Shown piece by piece: positions 1 through 4,742 of a stretch of 6,165 nucleotides of DNA (position 1 is the stretch's first letter; each line of letters begins with the position of its first letter). This DNA comes from Novosphingobium sp. Lineage in GTDB: Bacteria; Pseudomonadota; Alphaproteobacteria; Sphingomonadales; Sphingomonadaceae. Below the pieces are notes generated by a model. The model had not been told where the DNA came from. It was given only the letters and a program-made list of their open reading frames with translations, and searched no databases. The position numbers and the translations under genes were made by a program. The stretch is from contig JADYXV010000015.1 of the NCBI GenBank assembly GCA_020853995.1, positions 1 through 6,165 on the forward strand, in the 5' to 3' direction.

Positions 1-206
1 ACCGTATCGCCTTTCGCCGCGCCCAGCATCATCAGGCCGAGGATCGACGCGCCGTTGGCGTCCGTGCCGTCCTTTGCCACTGTCACATCGAAACCGGCAG
101 GCAGCTTTGCCACCGCGTTCACGAACTTGGCACGGGCGCGGGCATGAAGACCGCGCTGGTTGACGATCGTCACCGTTTCGCGGGTGACGTAACCCTGTTC
201 AGCCAT
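1..206 (-). CDS. ptsH: HPr phosphocarrier protein (NPr-like), 3' end cut by the window edge
   Basis: This is the small cytoplasmic phosphocarrier of the PTS. It takes phosphate from enzyme I on a histidine and passes it to EIIA proteins. The 68 complete codons visible contain the active-site motif GLHARA with His21, and the regulatory-serine motif NGASILGLMMLG with Ser54, the residue family HprK kinases phosphorylate. The spacing His21-Ser54 is 33 residues, against 31 in the Bacillus protein. The Pro that usually follows HAR is Ala, as in many alphaproteobacterial HPr proteins (from memory). The chosen ATG (206) has AGGA eight bases upstream. An in-frame ATG at 215 overlaps that AGGA and is less likely. 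The start lies one base past the EIIA stop, so coupled translation is likely. About 20 C-terminal residues fall outside the window. The family call is firm; whether it serves sugar transport or regulation only is inferred from context. Confidence 0.93.
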   Translation of the reverse strand, partial: MAEQGYVTRETVTIVNQRGLHARARAKFVNAVAKLPAGFDVTVAKDGTDANGASILGLMMLGAAKGDT

Positions 207-207
207 T

Positions 208-612
208 TCATGCATCCTGTCCGAGAAACTCGGAAGCGATCGTTATGTAATTCCGGCCAGCGTCGCGCGCTGCCGATGTCGCTTCTTTTACGCCCATGCA
301 GTTACGCGCCTTGGCCAGGCGGATCAGCATTGGCAGATTGATCCCGGCAATGACTTCGACTTTGCCGGCCTGCATCAAGGAAATGGCCAGGTTGGATGGA
401 GTGCCACCGAACAGATCGGTCAGGATGATCACACCTTCGCCGCTATCGACGCGTTTGATGGCATCAGCGATTTCCTTGCGGCGCTTTTCCATATCATCAT
501 TGGGGCCGATGCAGACGCCGATTACGTCCGTTTGTCGGCCAACGACATGCTCCATCGCATGGATAAATTCATCGGCAAGTGCGCCGTGGGTAACGAGGAT
601 CAGACCAATCAT
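208..612 (-). CDS. manX: PTS EIIA component, mannose/ManX family
   Basis: This 134-residue protein is a single-domain EIIA of the mannose family, which accepts phosphate from HPr on a histidine. It opens with MIGLILVTHG, where His9 is the expected phosphorylation site, and contains the family signature DLFGGTPSNLA about midway. No IIB, IIC or IID domain is attached or encoded in the window, fitting the permease-less regulatory PTS known in alphaproteobacteria; a permease elsewhere cannot be excluded. The frame is open upstream to an ATG at 696, but those 28 residues are unlike the family N-terminus, so the ATG at 612 was chosen. Its Shine-Dalgarno is poor: GGAG lies twelve bases upstream. Translation may depend on coupling, and an out-of-frame small ORF ends across this start with an ATGA overlap. 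The manX symbol follows usage for related loci and does not imply mannose transport. Confidence 0.92.
   Translation of the reverse strand: MIGLILVTHGALADEFIHAMEHVVGRQTDVIGVCIGPNDDMEKRRKEIADAIKRVDSGEGVIILTDLFGGTPSNLAISLMQAGKVEVIAGINLPMLIRLAKARNCMGVKEATSAARDAGRNYITIASEFLGQDA
215..220 (-). promoter_or_regulatory. Ribosome binding site for HPr
   Basis: On the minus strand this reads ACAGGA, ending eight bases before the ATG at 206. It lies inside the last codons of the EIIA gene. It favours the ATG at 206 over the in-frame ATG at 215, which begins within the motif itself. Confidence 0.55.
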
Positions 613-746
613 GTACAGGGCAGGCTCCGAAGTGCGGCCAGACATCTTGCCAAACCGTGCATGAACGCAAGCTTGGCATGGATGCGGGGGACGCAAGACG
701 ACTGGGAATCGAAATGCATGACTTCCAGTACTGCCCCGCCCATCAT
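609..746 (-). CDS. Possible 45-codon small ORF bridging rapZ and EIIA (doubtful)
   Basis: An open frame starts with two consecutive ATG codons (746, 743), eight bases after the rapZ stop. It runs 45 codons and ends in a TGA that overlaps the EIIA ATG as ATGA. It begins MMGGAVLEVMHFD and resembles no family I know. An AGGGA sits about eleven bases before the first ATG. Third-position GC is about 64%, so composition does not distinguish it from real genes. It fills the 142-bp spacer, which is why it is listed. It could equally be a chance open frame in GC-rich DNA, or serve only to bring ribosomes to the weakly initiated EIIA gene. Confidence 0.18.
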   Translation of the reverse strand: MMGGAVLEVMHFDSQSSCVPRIHAKLAFMHGLARCLAALRSLPCT

Positions 747-754
747 CGTTATCA

Positions 755-1687
755 TTATCCCTTGCCGTTCGGGGCCTGCACGCCTTCCAGCATGTCAGCC
801 GCCCGTGACGACCGGTTGCGATGCAGCAATGTGGGTGAAAATCCCGCAGTGCGCAAGCCAGAAGCTATCTGTTCAGCCATGAATACCGAACGGTGCCGCC
901 CACCGGTGCAGCCAAAGGCAACGTGGACATAGGCCTTTCCCTGTTCCTGGTAGCGTGGCAGCAGTAGTAAAAGCAGATCATGAATGCGGGCGAAGGCTTC
1001 GGCAAAGGCGGGATCTTGCTGGATAAATGCGCCTACGGGGGCATCGCGCCCGGTCTGCGGGCGCAAGTCATCCACCCAGTGCGGATTGGCCAGAAAGCGC
1101 ATATCGAACACCAGATCAGCAAGCGGCGGCGTGCCGCGTGAAAAACCGAAGCTGCTGATCGTCAAAGTGGTGGGTGCAGGCGTTTCAGCTGAAAACTGAG
1201 CGCGAATCGCCTGCTGCAAGTCATTCGTGGTAAAAGCGGTGGTGCTGATCACCACGTCGGCCCAACGGCGCAAAGGTTCAAGCAATTCACGCTCTGCCGA
1301 GATACCGGCTGAGGCAGGCTTATCCTCGCTCATCGGATGGCGACGGCGGGTTTCGTTATAGCGCCGTTCCAATTCGCTTCCCGCGCAATCAAGGAACAGG
1401 GTCGTGACCTGTAGATCTTTGCGCTGCGCCAGCTTTTTTACGATTCCGATGGTGCGCGCCGGATCAAAACCGCGCGTCCGCGTGTCAAAACCGATCGCCA
1501 TCGGAGCGCCCGATTCGACGCGCGCCGAACCGGGTCCGGTTTCCAGCAAACGGTCAAGCAGGCGTATCGGGAAGTTGTCGATCGCTTCCCAGCCCAGATC
1601 TTCCAGCGTGCGCAAAGCTGTAGTCTTACCGGCGCCAAGCAGGCCAGTCACAAGCAAGATGCGCTGAGGGTTCGACTCTTTTGCCAT
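755..1687 (-). CDS. rapZ: RapZ/YvcJ family P-loop nucleotide-binding protein (RNase adapter type)
   Basis: The 310-residue product aligns along its length with E. coli RapZ (284 aa). In order it has: Walker A GLLGAGKTT at 15-23 (Lys21); DNFP at 37-40; GFDTRTRGF at 66-74; LDCAGSELERRYNETRRRHP around 99-118, the Walker-B-like region; SFGFSRGTP at 179-187; FDMRFLANPHW at 194-204; and GCTGGRHRSV at 259-268, the conserved motif of the C-terminal domain. In E. coli, RapZ senses glucosamine-6-phosphate and guides RNase E to the sRNA GlmZ; GlmZ is not known in alphaproteobacteria, so the role here is open. The Walker A has Leu and Thr where E. coli has Ser (GRSGSGKS). The tail after the HRSV motif is about 20 residues longer than in E. 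coli and less basic at its very end. The only plausible start is the ATG at 1687, with no good Shine-Dalgarno. It sits between hprK and EIIA in the same orientation, probably in the same operon. Confidence 0.95.
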   Translation of the reverse strand: MAKESNPQRILLVTGLLGAGKTTALRTLEDLGWEAIDNFPIRLLDRLLETGPGSARVESGAPMAIGFDTRTRGFDPARTIGIVKKLAQRKDLQVTTLFLDCAGSELERRYNETRRRHPMSEDKPASAGISAERELLEPLRRWADVVISTTAFTTNDLQQAIRAQFSAETPAPTTLTISSFGFSRGTPPLADLVFDMRFLANPHWVDDLRPQTGRDAPVGAFIQQDPAFAEAFARIHDLLLLLLPRYQEQGKAYVHVAFGCTGGRHRSVFMAEQIASGLRTAGFSPTLLHRNRSSRAADMLEGVQAPNGKG

Positions 1688-1696
1688 CAGCGCACG

Positions 1697-1712
1697 CTTT
1701 GCGCCTTTGCGC
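1697..1712 (-). repeat. Perfect 8-bp tandem duplication before rapZ
   Basis: CTTTGCGC occurs twice head to tail on the plus strand, reading GCGCAAAG twice on the coding strand, ten bases before the rapZ ATG. It occupies the place where a Shine-Dalgarno would be expected. It may be slippage, a protein-binding site, or chance. Confidence 0.6.
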
Positions 1713-1730
1713 AGGCAATGAAAAGTACGG

Positions 1731-1749
1731 ATGCGGACTTGTCCCGCAT
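1731..1749 (-). other. Stem-loop immediately after the hprK stop
   Basis: ATGCGG (1731-1736) and CCGCAT (1744-1749) form a perfect 6-bp stem with a 7-base loop, starting at the last base of the hprK TGA. In the coding direction it is followed, a few bases later, by TTTT within CCGTACTTTTC. That run is short and off the stem, so this is at best a weak attenuator or an mRNA processing/stability element, not a confident terminator. Confidence 0.3.
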
Positions 1750-2174
1750 CAGGAAATCATCAACCCGAAAGTACGTAGCGCGATTTCGGCGCGGAGCGCG
1801 AGAACCGGACTGTCAGGAAATAGCCTGACCAACGGCAAATCGGCACCGGCGATCGTCACCATCCCGGCGCTGTCGATAAAGCGCGGAGCTTCCGGATCAA
1901 GGCGGATGACAAGCGCCAGGGCCACAGGTGGCGAAACCGGCATTTGGACCAACCCGAGATTACGCACTTCGATTATGCCTGCGATGTTGGGATGCGGGGC
2001 TGCAATCAGACGCCCGTCGGTGTTGCCAACAATCACCCCGTCATCACCCACCAGTAGTGCGCCGCGATCTATAAGGGCAAGGGCAAGGCTGGATTTGCCA
2101 GAGCCGGGCGGTCCTTCGATCAGAACCCCTCGCCCGCCGATGGCGACGCAGCTTGCCTGTCGCGCGCTGGTCAT
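1749..2174 (-). CDS. hprK: HPr serine kinase/phosphorylase, short C-terminal-only form
   Basis: The protein phosphorylates, and may dephosphorylate, HPr at its regulatory serine. At 141 residues it is only the catalytic half of the roughly 310-residue Firmicute enzyme, as is typical of alphaproteobacteria. Walker A GPPGSGKSS lies at 21-29 (Lys27, Ser28). The Asp pair follows in LLVGDDGV (Asp44, Asp45), matching the catalytic Asp region of the family. HPNIAGIIEVRNLGL at 61-75 corresponds to the HprK signature loop. Two departures are visible. Gln6 stands where the conserved His of HAS/TCVA normally precedes the P-loop, and Ser29 follows GKS where Glu or Asp is usual. The ATG overlaps the chvG stop as ATGA, and a strong purine-rich Shine-Dalgarno lies in the chvG tail, so the two are translationally coupled. 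Its likely substrate, HPr, is three genes downstream. The family is clear; activity is inferred. Confidence 0.93.
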   Translation of the reverse strand: MTSARQASCVAIGGRGVLIEGPPGSGKSSLALALIDRGALLVGDDGVIVGNTDGRLIAAPHPNIAGIIEVRNLGLVQMPVSPPVALALVIRLDPEAPRFIDSAGMVTIAGADLPLVRLFPDSPVLALRAEIALRTFGLMIS

Positions 2175-3757
2175 TCCGCCTCCTCCTCGGCCAGCAAGGG
2201 CAGGCTTAACACCAGATGGGCACCGGGTTTTCCATCGGGCCGGTCCGCTACGACCAAAGCGCCATCATGCGCTTCGGCGATGGTTCGCGCTATGGCAAGG
2301 CCAAGACCGCTATGAGCGCCAAATGCTTCTTCGGTGGGCCGGACCGAATGGAACCGTTCGAATACTTTCTGTCGTTCAGATGCCGGGATGCCGGGGCCTT
2401 CGTCAGACACGGACAAGTGTGCCATGTCTTCATCCCCCCAAACAACCACATCAACCGCACTGCCCGCAGGTGTGAACGAAACCGCATTATCAAGCAGGTT
2501 TTCGAGTACGCGCTCCAATCGTGCGGCATCACCAGGGATCAAGGTGTCACCCCCCGCATGGTGAAAGCGGATGGGCGTAGAGGCATTGGCGCGCACATCA
2601 CGCGCTCCGACGATTTGCGAGGCAAGGGCAGAAAGATCAAGCGGCAAGAAGGTGGCGCGGCTCAGTTCGGCATCAATCCGGCTGGCGTCGGCAATTTCGG
2701 TGATCAACCGGTCGATCCGCTGCACATCATGCGCCGCAATGGCAGCCAGCTGGCGGCGCAGCGCCGGGTCTTCGACACGCTCCATCGTTTCCAGAGCGCT
2801 GGACAGCGATGCGAGGGGGTTCTTGAGTTCGTGCGCCACATCAGCAGCAAACATTTCAACAGCATCGATACGCTGGCGCAGCGCCGTCGTCATATCGGAT
2901 ACAGCGCGCGCGAGCAGGCCGATTTCATCGCCGCGATCAGGCAGGCGGGGCACCACAACTTCACGTTCACGCCCCAACCGCACGCGCACGGCAGCCCGCA
3001 CCAGCGCGCGCAAGGGCTGCACGATTGTCCGCGCCAGAAACAGCGAAAGCTGGATTGAAAGCAAAAGCGCAAAGCCGATGATGATCACCAGCGTCTGGCG
3101 CGCATCGCGCACCGATTGGGTGACGTCGAGGGCATTGCGCAAACTGAGCAGCACTTCGCCATTGTTGCCCACAGGTGCAGCGGCCGTAATCACGGGCGTG
3201 CGGTCTGGCGCGTAACGCAGAAACACCTCTGACTTGCCAGATTTGCGCGCGGCAGCAATTTCAGGCCAGCTTCCGGCAGGCTGTTCGGCCGTATCGCTAT
3301 AGCGTTCAACCGACGGTGCATTGACGATGAAGTCCACACCACGATCGAGCAGGCGCGCAGCCTGCTGATACCACGGTTCGGTTTCAGGATCGATCAGCGC
3401 GAAGGATGGCGGGGCCAGCGTGAAACTGTCGGCCAGCAGATGGCCTTGCCCGTCGTAAAGCCGCAAGCGCAAAGTTTGTTCGGTGCCAATGCGCGCAAGC
3501 AGCTTGCGGCGCTGTGCCATCGGGCTGCTGTCCAATGCGTCTGCGGCAATATCAGCCTCTGCACGAGCCAGTTTGAACCGCTCTTCAACAAGCTGCGTGC
3601 GGTAGCTGTCGAGATAGAAGAAACCGCCTGCCAACAAGGCCAGCGCAATGACATTGAAGAACAGGATGCGCGTGGTGAGCGACACACCGCGAATGCGCCA
3701 GCGCCGACCCAGGCGGGAACGACGGCGCAATGGCAGCGCGTCGTCATTCTTCGGCAA
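2171..3757 (-). CDS. chvG: ChvG-type membrane sensor histidine kinase
   Basis: This inner-membrane kinase pairs with ChvI; the family (BvrS in Brucella, ExoS in Sinorhizobium) responds to acid and envelope conditions. From a TTG at 3757 it is 528 residues. A basic N-terminus (RRRSRLGRRWRIR) precedes membrane segment 1 at about 31-49. A periplasmic sensor region of about 170 residues follows, then segment 2 at about 222-242 and HAMP at about 243-298. The H-box FAADVAHELKNPL carries the phosphoacceptor His309. The N-box ENLLDNAV is at 419-426, G1 is DEGPGIP at 452-458, and G2 is GLGLAIA at 484-490, so all ATP-binding boxes are intact. The first ATGs in frame (3874, 3862) would overlap chvI by about 130 bases. 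The TTG has AGGA seven bases upstream and a 14-base overlap with chvI, so I prefer it. The 3' end overlaps hprK by four bases. Family call firm; start moderately sure. Confidence 0.93.
   Translation of the reverse strand: MPKNDDALPLRRRSRLGRRWRIRGVSLTTRILFFNVIALALLAGGFFYLDSYRTQLVEERFKLARAEADIAADALDSSPMAQRRKLLARIGTEQTLRLRLYDGQGHLLADSFTLAPPSFALIDPETEPWYQQAARLLDRGVDFIVNAPSVERYSDTAEQPAGSWPEIAAARKSGKSEVFLRYAPDRTPVITAAAPVGNNGEVLLSLRNALDVTQSVRDARQTLVIIIGFALLLSIQLSLFLARTIVQPLRALVRAAVRVRLGREREVVVPRLPDRGDEIGLLARAVSDMTTALRQRIDAVEMFAADVAHELKNPLASLSSALETMERVEDPALRRQLAAIAAHDVQRIDRLITEIADASRIDAELSRATFLPLDLSALASQIVGARDVRANASTPIRFHHAGGDTLIPGDAARLERVLENLLDNAVSFTPAGSAVDVVVWGDEDMAHLSVSDEGPGIPASERQKVFERFHSVRPTEEAFGAHSGLGLAIARTIAEAHDGALVVADRPDGKPGAHLVLSLPLLAEEEAE
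2180..2188 (-). promoter_or_regulatory. Strong ribosome binding site for hprK inside the chvG tail
   Basis: GAGGAGGAG on the minus strand ends five bases before the hprK ATG at 2174. The same bases encode the Glu-Glu-Glu of the acidic ChvG C-terminus (LLAEEEAE), so the tail codons double as the initiation signal. Confidence 0.7.
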
Positions 3758-4499
3758 AGCTGTATCCTGCGCCGTAAAGCGTTTCGATTGCGCCAAATTC
3801 TGAATCGGCAACGCGGAACTTGCGGCGCAACCGCTTGATATGGCTGTCAATCGTCCGGTCATCAACGAAGACATCGTCGTGATAAGCCGCGTCCATCAAT
3901 TGGTTGCGAGTTTTGACCACACCGGGGCGCATGGCCAACGCTTCAAGGATCATGAATTCGGTGACGGTGAGCGATACCGCCACGTCATTCCACGTAACCG
4001 CGTGGCGGGCGGGGTCCATAACCAGACGGCCCCGCCGAATGGGATCGGGCAAGGGTTCGCCGCTGGGCTCCTTCTCTTCCGCCTCGCGCCGCACGATATC
4101 GCTTCTGCGCAAGATCGCTTTAATCCGCGCAACAAGCAGACGCTGGCTGAACGGCTTGGCGATGTAATCATCAGCCCCCATCGACAGGCCAAGCGCCTCA
4201 TCGGCCTCGTCATCCTTGCTGGTCAGGAAAATCAGCGGCAAATCACTTCTTTCGCGCAGGCGGCGCAATAGTTCGATGCCATCCATGCGCGGCATTTTGA
4301 TATCGCACACCGCAAGATCGGGCGGGTTATCCAGCATGGCCTTCAACGCAGTGTCGCCGTCGCTGTAAAGACGCGTGACGAAGCCCTCGGTCTGCAAAGC
4401 GATAGAAACCGTGGTCAGGATATTGCGATCATCATCGACAAGCGCAATGGTTCTTGGGTCAGCCGAAGGTTCGCTGCGCTCAGGTGGATAACTGCCCAT
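3744..4499 (-). CDS. chvI: ChvI-type OmpR/PhoB family response regulator
   Basis: This 251-residue cytoplasmic transcription factor is activated by phosphorylation from ChvG. The receiver domain starts at ALVDDDRNIL with acidic residues Asp22-24. The phosphoacceptor is Asp66 in CDIKMPRMDG; Thr93 in FLTSKDD and Lys115 in YIAKPF complete the active site. A linker rich in Glu and Arg (about 137-160) leads to an OmpR-type winged helix, with LTVTEFMILEAL and the recognition region DDRTIDSHIKRLRRKF, ending GAGYSFAEE. The ATG at 4499 lies 15 residues before the receiver and has no obvious Shine-Dalgarno. The frame stays open upstream to 4841, but that would cross the whole control region and run antisense to pckA, so it is rejected. 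It is the first gene of the leftward operon. The ChvI assignment rests on the neighbouring chvG, hprK and PTS genes as well as on the sequence. Confidence 0.94.
   Translation of the reverse strand: MGSYPPERSEPSADPRTIALVDDDRNILTTVSIALQTEGFVTRLYSDGDTALKAMLDNPPDLAVCDIKMPRMDGIELLRRLRERSDLPLIFLTSKDDEADEALGLSMGADDYIAKPFSQRLLVARIKAILRRSDIVRREAEEKEPSGEPLPDPIRRGRLVMDPARHAVTWNDVAVSLTVTEFMILEALAMRPGVVKTRNQLMDAAYHDDVFVDDRTIDSHIKRLRRKFRVADSEFGAIETLYGAGYSFAEE
3765..3768 (-). promoter_or_regulatory. Ribosome binding site supporting the TTG start of chvG
   Basis: AGGA on the minus strand lies seven bases before the TTG at 3757. It is within the codons for the conserved GAGYSF end of ChvI. No comparable motif serves the in-frame ATGs further upstream as well as this fits the gene boundary. 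Confidence 0.5.
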
Positions 4500-4536
4500 C
4501 AGTAGCTGAATACCGGCACCACGGACCGGGCGCAAC

Positions 4537-4565
4537 TTTATGCCGACATATGATTGCGATGCCAG
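4537..4565 (-). promoter_or_regulatory. chvI: Candidate chvI promoter
   Basis: On the minus strand CTGGCA (4565-4560) and CATAAA (4542-4537) each match four of six bases of the sigma-70 consensus, with a 17-base spacer. Transcription would begin near 4530, giving a leader of about 30 bases before the ATG. Matches of this quality also occur by chance. Confidence 0.3.
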
Positions 4566-4577
4566 ATCCCGCCCATA

Positions 4578-4605
4578 GTTGCACAACGCGCAATCTGCTG
4601 CGCAA
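4578..4605. repeat. Palindrome and paired GCGCAA direct repeats
   Basis: GTTGCACAAC (4578-4587) has perfect 4-base arms around CA. It abuts two GCGCAA words, at 4588-4593 and 4600-4605, spaced 12 bases start to start. A third GCGCAA is at 4530-4535. Paired direct half-sites at about one helical turn are typical of OmpR-family binding sites, so this is a candidate operator for ChvI; that link is inference. Confidence 0.35.
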
Positions 4606-4628
4606 AAATCTTCGTTGAAGTCTGGCAT

Positions 4629-4657
4629 TTGACGCAGCAAGGCGCAGACACTATGCG
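4629..4657 (+). promoter_or_regulatory. pckA: Candidate pckA promoter
   Basis: TTGACG (4629-4634) matches five of six bases of the -35 consensus. After a 17-base spacer, TATGCG (4652-4657) gives a weak -10 with three of six bases. Transcription would begin near 4664, leaving a leader of about 80 bases. If so, the in-frame ATG at 4653 would be upstream of the transcript and could not be the start. Confidence 0.4.
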
Positions 4658-4700
4658 CCAAACGAGAATCAGCGCATTCGTATTCGCAATTGTGCGCAGA

Positions 4701-4715
4701 GCGAGGCTTCCTCGC
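4701..4715 (+). other. Hairpin in the pckA leader
   Basis: GCGAGG and CCTCGC form a perfect 6-bp GC-rich stem with the loop CTT, ending 15 bases before the Shine-Dalgarno of pckA. It has no T-run and so is not a terminator. It could affect leader stability or translation, or be a protein-binding palindrome. Confidence 0.4.
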
Positions 4716-4730
4716 GACCGCGCCGCCATC

Positions 4731-4736
4731 GGGAGG
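4731..4736 (+). promoter_or_regulatory. Ribosome binding site fixing the GTG start of pckA
   Basis: GGGAGG lies six bases before the GTG at 4743. This near-ideal motif and spacing make the GTG a better start than the in-frame ATG at 4653 or GTG at 4692. Confidence 0.75.
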
Positions 4737-4742
4737 CCACAA

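Larger units (their letters stand above)
4500..4742. promoter_or_regulatory. Divergent chvI-pckA control region
   Basis: This 243-bp gap between the two divergent starts must hold promoters for the leftward operon and for pckA. It contains candidate promoters in each direction, recurring GCGCA-core words (for example at 4530, 4588, 4600, 4642, 4672 and 4694), the palindrome GTTGCACAAC at 4578-4587 and a hairpin near pckA. ChvI autoregulation or control of pckA from here is plausible, but I cannot identify a proven ChvI site. Confidence 0.7.

Noticed and set aside
208..696. EIIA with a 28-residue N-terminal extension from an ATG at 696
   Set aside because: The ManX family starts directly at the MIGLILVTHG strand, and the extension does not resemble any domain or signal.
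1731..1749. Intrinsic terminator after hprK
   Set aside because: The stem is only 6 bp and the following T-run is four bases long and displaced, so I list it only as a stem-loop.
1681..2475. 264-codon plus-strand frame across hprK and the end of chvG
   Set aside because: It is a Pro/Arg/Ser-rich shadow of two real minus-strand genes and has no family features.
2216..3058. 280-codon plus-strand frame inside chvG
   Set aside because: It is antisense to the kinase core, whose conserved boxes show that the minus strand is coding.
3394..3747. ATGA-overlapping frame at the chvI stop, beginning MTTRCHCAV
   Set aside because: It looks like a coupled start but is out of frame with the kinase and gives a Cys/Arg/Ser-rich product without membrane segments or domains.
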